A stretch of DNA of 64,000 bases. Origin: Erythrobacter fulvus (GTDB taxonomy: Bacteria > Pseudomonadota > Alphaproteobacteria > Sphingomonadales > Sphingomonadaceae). This document shows, piece by piece, positions 17,584-24,880 of the stretch. Below the pieces are notes generated by a model, which had not been told where the DNA came from, did not search any database, and worked only from the letters and a program-made list of their open reading frames with translations. The translations under genes were made by a program, and so were the position numbers. Within the stretch, counting starts at the first letter, position 1. Every line of letters begins with the position of its first letter. The stretch lies in contig NZ_JAQQXQ010000008.1 of NCBI RefSeq assembly GCF_028595285.1, positions 62,001-126,000 on the forward strand. The letters are read 5' to 3'.

Positions 17584-19139
17584 ACGCCGATGCGAAGCTC
17601 AATCTTGCTGGCACGAAGGGGGTGAACCCCGCCCTCGCCGAACGTTACGAAGGCCGTACGGCCTGCGTTATCGGATCGGGTTTCGGCGGGATGGCGCTCG
17701 CCATCCGGCTGCAATCGGCAGGCATCGCCACCACTGTGATCGAAAGCCGCGACAAGCCCGGCGGGCGCGCCTATTTCTGGGAGAAGGACGGCTTCACCTT
17801 CGACGCCGGCCCGACCGTCATCACCGATCCGCCCTGCCTTGAAGAGCTCTGGGCGCTCACCGGCCACGACATCGCCGAAGATGTCGAACTGATGAAGGTC
17901 ATGCCCTTCTACCGCCTCAACTGGCCCGACGGCACGAACTTCGACTATTCGAACGACGAAGAACAACTCAACGCCGAGATCGCCAAGCTGAATCCGGCGG
18001 ACGTTGCAGGCTATGCGCGCTTCCTCGAATATTCCGAGCGGGTGTACCGCGAAGGCTATCTGAAACTCGGCACCAAGCCGTTCCTCGACTTCAAGTCGAT
18101 GCTCAAGGCCGCACCCGCCCTGATCAAGGAACAGGCGTGGCGCAGCGTCTACGGCATGGTGTCGAGCTATGTCGAGAACGAGAAGCTGCGCGAGGCGCTG
18201 AGCTTCCATACGCTGCTGGTGGGCGGCAACCCGATGAACACCTCGTCGATCTACGCGCTGATCCACAAGCTGGAAAAGGACGGCGGCGTGTGGTGGGCAC
18301 GCGGCGGCACCAACCGGTTGATCGCCGGCATGGTGCGCCACTTCGAACGGCTGGGCGGCACGATGCGCGTCGGCGATCCCGTGGTGCAGGTCCACACGCT
18401 GGGCACCAAGGCCACCGAGGTCGAGACCAAGAGCGGCTTCCGCCAGCGCTTCGACGCGGTTGCTTCCAACGCGGACATCATGCATTCCTACAAGGATTTG
18501 ATGTCGAACAGCCCTCGCGGCAAGCAGATGGCGAAGTCGCTGGGCCGAAAGAGCTTCAGCCCGTCGCTCTTCGTCGTCCATTTCGGGCTGGAGGGCACCT
18601 GGCCTGGCATCCCGCACCACATGATTTTGTTCGCCAAGCGCTACAAGGGCCTGCTCGACGACATTTACAAGAACGGCGTCGTGCCGGAAGATTTCGCGAT
18701 CTACCTTCACCACCCGACCGTGACCGATCCGAGCATGGCGCCCGAAGGCAAGAGCACCTTCTATGCGCTCGTCCCCGTCAGCCACATGGGCAAGATGCCG
18801 CTCGACTGGGACGAGGTTGGCCCCAAGCTCGAAAAGATGATCCTCGACGAGCTGGAGCGGCGCCTGATCCCCGACATCCACAGCCGGATCGTCACCAAGT
18901 TCAGCTACGCGCCCAAGGACTTCAAGGCCGATCTCAACGCCCACATGGGCAGCGCCTTCAGCCTTGAACCGGTGCTGTGGCAGAGCGCGTGGCTGCGCGG
19001 CCACAACCGCGATGACGTGATCGACAATTACTACCTCGTCGGCGCGGGCACCCATCCGGGCGCTGGCATCCCCGGCGTGGTCGGCAGCGCCAAGGCGACC
19101 GCCGGGCTGATGCTGGAGGATCTGGCGAAGGCGCAGTAA
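17580..19139 (+). CDS. crtI: Phytoene desaturase CrtI
   Basis: This 519-residue enzyme desaturates phytoene stepwise to lycopene. The N-terminal FAD-binding motif CVIGSGFGGMALAIRLQSAG and the ESRDKPGGRAYFW segment are present, as is the family's C-terminal signature, in which VGAGTHPGAGIPGVVGSAKA is complete. Length is normal for proteobacterial CrtI, which is membrane-associated and FAD-dependent. It overlaps crtY by four bases. Two bases after the stop begins the left inverted hairpin of the DUF559 insertion. Confidence 0.97.
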   Translation: MNADAKLNLAGTKGVNPALAERYEGRTACVIGSGFGGMALAIRLQSAGIATTVIESRDKPGGRAYFWEKDGFTFDAGPTVITDPPCLEELWALTGHDIAEDVELMKVMPFYRLNWPDGTNFDYSNDEEQLNAEIAKLNPADVAGYARFLEYSERVYREGYLKLGTKPFLDFKSMLKAAPALIKEQAWRSVYGMVSSYVENEKLREALSFHTLLVGGNPMNTSSIYALIHKLEKDGGVWWARGGTNRLIAGMVRHFERLGGTMRVGDPVVQVHTLGTKATEVETKSGFRQRFDAVASNADIMHSYKDLMSNSPRGKQMAKSLGRKSFSPSLFVVHFGLEGTWPGIPHHMILFAKRYKGLLDDIYKNGVVPEDFAIYLHHPTVTDPSMAPEGKSTFYALVPVSHMGKMPLDWDEVGPKLEKMILDELERRLIPDIHSRIVTKFSYAPKDFKADLNAHMGSAFSLEPVLWQSAWLRGHNRDDVIDNYYLVGAGTHPGAGIPGVVGSAKATAGLMLEDLAKAQ

Positions 19140-19140
19140 A

Positions 19141-19190
19141 TCCTCCCCTTCAGGGGAGGGGAACCACCGAAGGTGGTGGAGGGGCGAGCG
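19141..19190. repeat. Left composite hairpin flanking the DUF559 gene
   Basis: This 50-base unit consists of two small palindromes: CCTCCCC-TTCA-GGGGAGG, and CCACC-GAAG-GTGG, followed by TGGAGGGGCGAGC. Read in reverse it matches 19557-19608 along nearly its whole length, with small differences in the loops. Its GGAGG near 19178 sits seven bases before the GTG of the DUF559 gene and can serve as its ribosome binding site. Confidence 0.85.
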
Positions 19191-19615
19191 TGATCAGAGG
19201 CCAGAAGGAAACCGTAAAACTCGCCCGCAAACTCCGCGCCGACATGACTCCGCCAGAAATCGTCTTGTGGCAAGCCCTGCGCCAGCGCCCCGGCGGCCAC
19301 AAGTTCCGCCGCCAGCACCCCGCCGGGATCTACGTGCTCGATTTCTTCTGTTCGCACGCCCGACTGGCGATCGAGGTGGACGGCAGGGCGCACGAAAGCC
19401 CGAACGTGATCGCCAAGGACGCGGCCCGATCGCGGTTTCTTCGTGAACAAGGCGTCGCTACAATGCGCATCCCCGCGAAACTTGTGCTTGAAGATATCGA
19501 GGCTGTGGTTAGGCGGCTGGTGCAAATCTGTGATGAAAGACTTGAAGGCATGAAAGGCTCGCCCCTCCCCCACCCTGCGGGTGGTCCCCCTCCCCGTTCC
19601 GGGGAGGACTCATGA
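19190..19615 (+). CDS. DUF559 endonuclease-like protein
   Basis: This 141-residue protein belongs to the DUF559 family, related to very-short-patch-repair (Vsr) endonucleases with a PD-(D/E)XK core. Visible active-site-like residues are Glu23 (TPPEIVLWQALR), Asp51 (IYVLDFFCS), and Glu62/Asp64 (LAIEVDGRAH), followed by KDAARSRFLREQGVATMRIP. The reading frame starts with GTG inside the edge of the left hairpin and its last about 18 codons run through the right hairpin, ending in TGA that overlaps the start of the LOG gene. Nuclease activity is inferred. It interrupts the carotenoid operon and looks like a mobile or once-mobile unit. Confidence 0.85.
   Translation: MIRGQKETVKLARKLRADMTPPEIVLWQALRQRPGGHKFRRQHPAGIYVLDFFCSHARLAIEVDGRAHESPNVIAKDAARSRFLREQGVATMRIPAKLVLEDIEAVVRRLVQICDERLEGMKGSPLPHPAGGPPPRSGEDS
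19557..19608. repeat. Right composite hairpin flanking the DUF559 gene
   Basis: This is the inverted partner of 19141-19190. It contains CCACCC-TGCG-GGTGG and CTCCCC-GTTCC-GGGGAG palindromes preceded by GCTCGCCCCTCCC. It encodes the Pro/Gly-rich C-terminal tail of the DUF559 protein (SPLPHPAGGPPPRSGEDS), and its terminal GGGGAGGA provides the Shine-Dalgarno sequence for the LOG gene at 19612. Confidence 0.85.
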
Positions 19616-20193
19616 AACGTCTTGCTGTCTATTGCGGATCGGCCTCGCCCGAGGATCCGCGTTACATCCAGCTCGCCTATGATGTCGGCGCGCAATTGGC
19701 GCAGCGCGGGATCGGCGTCGTATATGGCGGGGGCAAGCTGGGCCTGATGGGCGCGGTCGCCAAGGGGGCCAAGGAAAATGGCGGCGAAGTCATCGGCATC
19801 ATCCCGGAGGCGCTGGTCAAGGCTGAAGTCGCCAACCACGACTGCGACGAATTGATCTCCGTTTCGGGCATGCACGAGCGCAAGCAGAAGTTCACCGATC
19901 TGTCCGACGGCTTCGTGACGCTGCCCGGCGGGGTCGGCACGATGGACGAATTGTGGGAAGCGATGAGCTGGTCGCAGCTCGGATACCACTCCGATCCGGT
20001 CGGCATCCTCAACGCTTTCGGCTTCTACGACGATCTGCTGGCCTTCAACGCGAAGATGGCAGCGGTCGGATTTGTCCGGCCCGCGCACCAGAACATCCTG
20101 ATCGCGGCGGACACCATCGGCGAACTGCTCGCCAAGATGGAAGCCTACCAGCCGCACACCCCGATCTTCCGCATGAAGGCCGAGGAGCTCTAG
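19612..20193 (+). CDS. LOG-family protein (TIGR00730)
   Basis: This 193-residue protein is a LOG-type Rossmann-fold enzyme: MKRLAVYCGSASPEDPRY at the start, VVYGGGKLGLMGAVA, and the signature LPGGVGTMDELWEAMSWSQL with the PGGxGTxxE motif. Characterised LOG proteins remove ribose 5'-phosphate from cytokinin nucleotides or other nucleoside monophosphates. It lies between crtI and crtB in the same direction; its ribosome binding site lies within the right hairpin of the DUF559 unit, and its start overlaps the DUF559 stop codon. crtB follows after 10 bases. Confidence 0.93.
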   Translation: MKRLAVYCGSASPEDPRYIQLAYDVGAQLAQRGIGVVYGGGKLGLMGAVAKGAKENGGEVIGIIPEALVKAEVANHDCDELISVSGMHERKQKFTDLSDGFVTLPGGVGTMDELWEAMSWSQLGYHSDPVGILNAFGFYDDLLAFNAKMAAVGFVRPAHQNILIAADTIGELLAKMEAYQPHTPIFRMKAEEL

Positions 20194-20203
20194 GGTTCGC
20201 GCC

Positions 20204-21154
20204 ATGGCGGTCGATGCAGCAACCCGCGCCGCTTTGGTCGAGCATGCCCGGCTGTCGATCAAGAAGGGCTCGCAGAGCTTTTCCGCCGCATCGCAATTGT
20301 TCGACAATGCGACCCGCGAACGCGCCTGGCTGCTTTACGCCTGGTGCCGCCGCGCGGACGATATTGCCGACAATCAGGAAATGGGCGGCGAATTGGGCGA
20401 TCAGTCCGATCTGGCAGACCGGCTCGCGCATATCCGCCGGCTGACGGCGCTGGCTTTCGCAGGCGAGCCGACCGGCGATCCGGCTTTCGATGCGCTGGGC
20501 GTGGTCGCCGCCGAAGTGGGCCTCACCCCGCAGATGGCCGAGGATGTGATCGCAGGCTTTCAATTGGACGCAGAGGACTGGCGCCCGCGCACCGAGGCCG
20601 ACATGCTGCGCTATTGCTACCACGTGGCGGGTGCGGTCGGTGTGATGATGGCGGTGGTGATGGGGGTTTCGCCGGAGGATCAGGAAACGCTCGACCGGGC
20701 GAATGATCTCGGCCTTGCCTTCCAGCTCTCCAACATTGCCCGCGATATCGTCGAGGATGATGCGGCGGGGCGCTGCTACCTGCCGATGGAGTGGCTCGCC
20801 GAACAGGATATCGAGCCCGGCCAGCACACCAAGCCGCATCACCGCAAGGAACTCGCCGAAATGGCCGCGCGGCTGGTCGCGCTGGTGGAAAAGCACGAGG
20901 CGGCAGCGCGCGTGGGCGCGGCAAAGCTCCCCTTCCGCAGCCGCTGGGCGGTGCTGTCTGCTGCGCGCATTTACGGCGCAATCGGCCGCAAGGTGAGGAA
21001 GCGCGGGCCCGAGGCGTGGAACAGCCGCACCTATGTCCCGCGCGCCGAAAAGGCGCTCTACGGCGTGCGCGCGTTCCTTTCCGCCGTGCTCAATCGCGAG
21101 AAGATGCCGGAGGGCGGGATCGACTGGGGGATCGCGGATTACCGGCCGCGCTAG
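20204..21154 (+). CDS. crtB: Phytoene synthase CrtB
   Basis: This 316-residue protein condenses two geranylgeranyl diphosphates to phytoene, the first committed step of the carotenoid route. Both aspartate-rich magnesium-diphosphate sites are visible: WCRRADDIADNQE early and LSNIARDIVEDDAAGRCYLP later, along with YCYHVAGAVGVMM. It follows the LOG gene by 10 bases. No crtE (geranylgeranyl diphosphate synthase), hydroxylase or ketolase gene lies within the window, so the end product cannot be read here. Confidence 0.97.
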   Translation: MAVDAATRAALVEHARLSIKKGSQSFSAASQLFDNATRERAWLLYAWCRRADDIADNQEMGGELGDQSDLADRLAHIRRLTALAFAGEPTGDPAFDALGVVAAEVGLTPQMAEDVIAGFQLDAEDWRPRTEADMLRYCYHVAGAVGVMMAVVMGVSPEDQETLDRANDLGLAFQLSNIARDIVEDDAAGRCYLPMEWLAEQDIEPGQHTKPHHRKELAEMAARLVALVEKHEAAARVGAAKLPFRSRWAVLSAARIYGAIGRKVRKRGPEAWNSRTYVPRAEKALYGVRAFLSAVLNREKMPEGGIDWGIADYRPR

Positions 21155-21162
21155 CCTTCAAC

Positions 21163-21223
21163 CGTTCGCCTCGATCGCAGTCGAGAAGCCTTGCGCGAGG
21201 TGCTGCGACTACGCTCGACACGA
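21163..21223. repeat. Imperfect palindrome, GTTCG...CGAACGG type
   Basis: The gap between crtB and the biotin carboxylase gene holds an imperfect inverted repeat, with CTCGATCGCAGTCGAGAAG on the left and TGCGACTACGCTCGACACGA on the right. The same arrangement and closely similar sequence appears at 63146-63210, so it is a dispersed intergenic repeat. It could form a long hairpin in the transcript. Confidence 0.7.
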
Positions 21224-21250
21224 AAGGAGGGCGGGGCTAATCCGGCGGGC

Positions 21251-23119
21251 ATGATCCGCAAACTCCTGATCGCCAATCGCGGCGAAATCGCCTGCCGCAT
21301 TATCCGCACCGCCCGCGCAATGGGGATCGCCACCGTCGCGGTCTATTCCGATGCCGATGCCAAGGCGCTGCATGTGCGTTCCGCCGATGAAGCGGTGCAT
21401 ATCGGTCCCTCGCCTGCGGCGGAGAGCTATCTGGTGGGGGCGAAGATCATCGCGGCGGCCAAGCAGACCGGGGCGGATGCGGTGCATCCGGGTTACGGCT
21501 TCCTCTCGGAGAATGCCGATTTCGCGCAGGCCGTGATCGACGCAGGGCTGATCTGGGTCGGCCCCAGGCCTGCCAGCATCCGCGCGATGGGGTTGAAGGA
21601 CGCGGCCAAGCAGCTGATGCGCAGCGCGGGCGTGCCGGTGACGCCGGGCTACGATGGCTCGGATCAGTCGGTAGAGCGGCTCACCAAGGAGGCCGAGGCC
21701 ATCGGCTACCCGGTCCTGATCAAAGCTGTCGCAGGCGGCGGCGGGAAGGGGATGCGCAAGGTCGATGCCCCCGCCGATTTCGCCGCTGCGCTCGAAAGCT
21801 GCCGCCGCGAGGCCAAGGCCTCCTTCGGCAATGACGAGGTGCTCTTGGAGAAGTGGATCACCTCGCCCCGTCATATCGAGGTGCAGGTGTTCGGCGATGC
21901 CCACGGCAACGTCGTCCACCTGTTCGAACGCGACTGTTCCTTGCAGCGCCGCCACCAGAAAGTGATCGAGGAAGCCCCCGCCCCCGGCATGGACGCGGCC
22001 ACCCGCGAAGCGATCTGCGCCGCCGCCGTGCGCGCCGCCAAGGCGGTCGATTACGAGGGCGCGGGCACGATCGAATTCATCGCCGATGCCTCCGAAGGCC
22101 TGCGCGCGGATCGCATCTTCTTCATGGAGATGAACACCCGGCTTCAGGTGGAACACCCCGTCACCGAGGAAATCACCGGGGTCGATCTGGTCGAATGGCA
22201 ACTGCGCGTGGCGAGCGGCGAGCCGCTGCCCAAGCGGCAGGACGAGCTGTCGATCAACGGCCATGCGATTGAGGCGCGGTTGTATGCGGAAGACCCGGCG
22301 AAGGGGTTTTTGCCGAGCACGGGACGGCTCGACTACCTCCTGTTCCAAGACGGCGGGCGCGTCGAGACAGGGGTTGAAGAAGGTGACGCGATTTCACCGT
22401 TCTACGATCCAATGATCGCCAAACTCGTTGCTTGGGGAAAGACACGGGAAGAAGCAAACGACCGTCTTTTCCAGATGGTGTCGTCGGTTGAAATCTGGCC
22501 CGTCCGGTCAAATGCCGGATTCCTCAGCAGAACTCTGGAACACCCTGACTTCGAGAACGCGATCCTCGATACAGGATTCATCGCCGAGCGCTTACACTCG
22601 TTGATCCCACCTGAAGCCGCAGAGGACCACGTTTGGCAAAGAGCTGCTGAGGCTGCTCTGCTCGACGTCGTTTCAGATAACGAGGGGCTGGCTGGCTTCC
22701 GTTTGAACTCAACCCCCAAGATTTCGGTCACGTTGTCGCACAACGGTGAGACCAGAACGCTCCCGTTCGAACCTGCTGTTGCTGGCTCAACCAGCTACCA
22801 CGATGACCAACGGGTGTTGGTCTTCGATTATGGCTCAACGTACGAGTTCGAAAGAGGCGCGCGCGGCACCGGCCAAGCCTCCGCCGCAGATGGCGCGATC
22901 CTCGCGCCGATGCCGGGCAAGGTCATCGCGGTCGATGTCGTCGAGGGGCAGGCCGTCACCGCCGGGCAGCGGCTCATGGTGCTCGAGGCGATGAAGATGG
23001 AGCACGCCCTCACCGCGCCGTTCGACGGGGTGGTCGAGGGGCTTAGCGTGAGCGCAGGCGCGCAGGTGCAGGTCGAGGCGGTGTTGTGCACGGTGGTGCC
23101 TGGGGCTTCGGAAAAATAA
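21251..23119 (+). CDS. Acyl-CoA carboxylase, biotin carboxylase/carrier subunit
   Basis: This 622-residue protein has the biotin carboxylase layout: MIRKLLIANRGEIACRII, HPGYGFLSENADFA, the ATP-grasp glycine loop AGGGGKGM, and the EMNTRLQVEHPVTEEITG signature. The C-terminus has a biotinyl domain with LEAMKMEHAL, whose lysine carries biotin. Together with the carboxyltransferase gene at 23223 it forms an acyl-CoA carboxylase of the propionyl/methylcrotonyl type; the substrate is not clear from sequence. Between about 22360 and 22855, the linker region, codon use shifts sharply to AT-richer codons and then back, suggesting replacement of this segment by recombination. Confidence 0.9.
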   Translation: MIRKLLIANRGEIACRIIRTARAMGIATVAVYSDADAKALHVRSADEAVHIGPSPAAESYLVGAKIIAAAKQTGADAVHPGYGFLSENADFAQAVIDAGLIWVGPRPASIRAMGLKDAAKQLMRSAGVPVTPGYDGSDQSVERLTKEAEAIGYPVLIKAVAGGGGKGMRKVDAPADFAAALESCRREAKASFGNDEVLLEKWITSPRHIEVQVFGDAHGNVVHLFERDCSLQRRHQKVIEEAPAPGMDAATREAICAAAVRAAKAVDYEGAGTIEFIADASEGLRADRIFFMEMNTRLQVEHPVTEEITGVDLVEWQLRVASGEPLPKRQDELSINGHAIEARLYAEDPAKGFLPSTGRLDYLLFQDGGRVETGVEEGDAISPFYDPMIAKLVAWGKTREEANDRLFQMVSSVEIWPVRSNAGFLSRTLEHPDFENAILDTGFIAERLHSLIPPEAAEDHVWQRAAEAALLDVVSDNEGLAGFRLNSTPKISVTLSHNGETRTLPFEPAVAGSTSYHDDQRVLVFDYGSTYEFERGARGTGQASAADGAILAPMPGKVIAVDVVEGQAVTAGQRLMVLEAMKMEHALTAPFDGVVEGLSVSAGAQVQVEAVLCTVVPGASEK

Positions 23120-23121
23120 TT

Positions 23122-23203
23122 CGTCACCCCAGCGAAAGCTGGGGCCTAGGGCGGCAAGCGCTGTACCAAGAGGCCCTAGGTCCCAGCTTTCGCTGGGATG
23201 ACG
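23122..23203. repeat. Long palindrome, CCCAGCGAAAGCTGGG type
   Basis: Between the two carboxylase genes, 31-base arms (23122-23152 and 23173-23203) are inverted copies with only two differences, separated by about 20 bases. Each arm contains the smaller palindrome CCCAGCGAAAGCTGGG. Similar elements are scattered through sphingomonad and other alphaproteobacterial genomes. In RNA it would form a strong hairpin and could affect the ratio of the two subunits. Confidence 0.85.
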
Positions 23204-23222
23204 ATGTGCGTAGGGGTGGGGA

Positions 23223-24776
23223 ATGACCTGGGCCAAGGAACTCGAAGAACTGCGCGCGCGCGAAGCGCTTGCCGAGCAGATGGGCGGCGCGGACAAGGTG
23301 GCGCGGCAGCATGGCCGGGGCAAGATGGACGCCCGCGCGCGGCTCGCGGCGCTGTGCGACGAAGGCTCCTTCCGCGAGATCGGCAAGATCGCAGGCTCCG
23401 CGAAGTATGACGCCAATCGCGACCTCGCGCACGTCACCCCCGCCCCCTTCCTGTTCGGCAAGGCGCTGATCAATGGCCGCCCGGTCGTCGCCACCGCCGA
23501 CGACTTCACCATTCGCGGCGGCGCGGCAGATGCGGGGATTGCGCGCAAGATGGTGCAGGCCGAACGGATGGCGCACGAGCTGAAGCTGCCCATCATCCGC
23601 ATGATCGACGGCACCGGCGGCGGCGGCAGTGTGAAAACGCTCGAACAGATCGGCGCGACCTATATCCCCGCGGTGCCCGGCTGGGGCGATGTGGTGACCA
23701 ACCTCGACACCGTGCCGGTTGTGGCGCTCGCGCTCGGGCCGACGGCAGGCCTCGGCGCGGCACGGACGGTTGCCAGCCACTATTCGATCATGGTCAAGGG
23801 CCTCAGCCAGATCTTCGCCGCCGGCCCCGCCGTGGTCGATGGCCTGGGCGATGCCTACAAGGGCGATGCCGCCAGCCATGAAGAGGCCAAGGAGCGGCTG
23901 GGCGGATCGGAAATCCACACCCGCAACGGCGTGGTCGATGACGAGGTGGCGAGCGAGGCCGAGGCTTTCGCCCGCGCACGGCATTTCCTCAGCTTCATGC
24001 CCGAATATGTCGGCCAACCCGCGCGCCGCTCTCTCTGCACCGATCCGGTCCACCGCAAGGAAGAGGCGCTGCTCAGCCTCGTCCCGCGTGATCCGAAACA
24101 GGTCTATTCGATGCGCCGCTGCATGGAGATGGTGTTCGACAGCGGCACCGTGTTCGAGATCGGCAAGCATTGGGGCCGCGCCGCGATCACCGCGCTCGCC
24201 CGGCTCGACGGCTGGCCGGTCTGCGTCATCGCCAGCGATCCCAGCTATCTAGGCGGATCTTGGGAGGCCAAGACCAGCGAGAAGGTCGAACGCTTCGTCA
24301 AACTGGCCGACCAGTTCCGCCTGCCCATCGTCCACCTCGTCGACAATCCCGGCTTCATGATCGGGCGCGAGGCAGAAATGGCGGGGACGATCCGCTACGG
24401 CGTCAACGCGATGAACGTGATCTACCGCGCCACCGTGCCGCTCGCATCGATCGTGTTGCGCCGCGCCTATGGCATCGCGGGCAGCGCGATGAGCAATGCC
24501 GAACGCTACCAGTATCGTTATTGCTGGCCGAGCGGCGACTGGGGCAGCCTGCCCATCGCGGGCGGGCTGGAGGTTGCCTATAAATCGGAACTGGAAGCGG
24601 CGGATGATCCGGCGGCACTGCTGGGCGAAATCCGCGAAAGGCTGGCGAAAGTCACCTCGCCCTTCCGCTCCGCCGAACGCTTCAATGTCGAGGATATCAT
24701 CGACCCGCGCGACACGCGGCCATTGCTGTGCGAGTTTGCCGGGCTGGCTTGGAGAAAGCTCGAAAGCGAGCGTTGA
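23223..24776 (+). CDS. Acyl-CoA carboxylase, carboxyltransferase subunit
   Basis: This 517-residue protein has the two crotonase-like halves of a biotin-dependent carboxyltransferase. The N-terminal half includes ARARLAALCDEGSFREIGKI, IIRMIDGTGGGGSV and a glycine-rich oxyanion region; the C-terminal half includes WEAKTSEKVERFVKLADQF, LPIVHLVDNPGFMIGREAEM and VVLRRAYG-like sequence (IVLRRAYGIAGSAM). It partners the biotin carboxylase encoded upstream. The subclass (propionyl-, methylcrotonyl- or another acyl-CoA) remains open. The ATG at 23223 is close behind GGGGTGGGGA. Confidence 0.9.
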   Translation: MTWAKELEELRAREALAEQMGGADKVARQHGRGKMDARARLAALCDEGSFREIGKIAGSAKYDANRDLAHVTPAPFLFGKALINGRPVVATADDFTIRGGAADAGIARKMVQAERMAHELKLPIIRMIDGTGGGGSVKTLEQIGATYIPAVPGWGDVVTNLDTVPVVALALGPTAGLGAARTVASHYSIMVKGLSQIFAAGPAVVDGLGDAYKGDAASHEEAKERLGGSEIHTRNGVVDDEVASEAEAFARARHFLSFMPEYVGQPARRSLCTDPVHRKEEALLSLVPRDPKQVYSMRRCMEMVFDSGTVFEIGKHWGRAAITALARLDGWPVCVIASDPSYLGGSWEAKTSEKVERFVKLADQFRLPIVHLVDNPGFMIGREAEMAGTIRYGVNAMNVIYRATVPLASIVLRRAYGIAGSAMSNAERYQYRYCWPSGDWGSLPIAGGLEVAYKSELEAADDPAALLGEIRERLAKVTSPFRSAERFNVEDIIDPRDTRPLLCEFAGLAWRKLESER

Positions 24777-24779
24777 TTC

Positions 24780-24880
24780 GGCCCGAAGGGCCACGAGGGC
24801 GACTGCCCGCCCGCAGCGGGGGCAGCTTTGCTGCCCGTCTAGCGAGGACCGCGCGCCCGGACGGGCGTGCGGAAATCAGG
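24780..24880. repeat. Modular palindromic repeat
   Basis: After the carboxyltransferase gene lies a series of small stem-loops: GGCCCGAAGGGCC, GGGCAGCTTTGCTGCCC, and GCGCCCGGACGGGCGTGC, separated by GGGCGACTGCCCGCCCGCAG and AGCGAGGAC. The core GCGACTGCCCGCCCG and the GCGAGGA spacer also occur within the array at 6873-7170 and partly at 32120-32229. It probably also helps terminate transcripts from both directions, as the next gene is convergent. Confidence 0.7.

Noticed and set aside
17454-19055. A 533-residue frame opposite crtI
   Set aside because: crtI contains the full FAD and C-terminal signatures and overlaps crtY; the shadow does not resemble a known protein.
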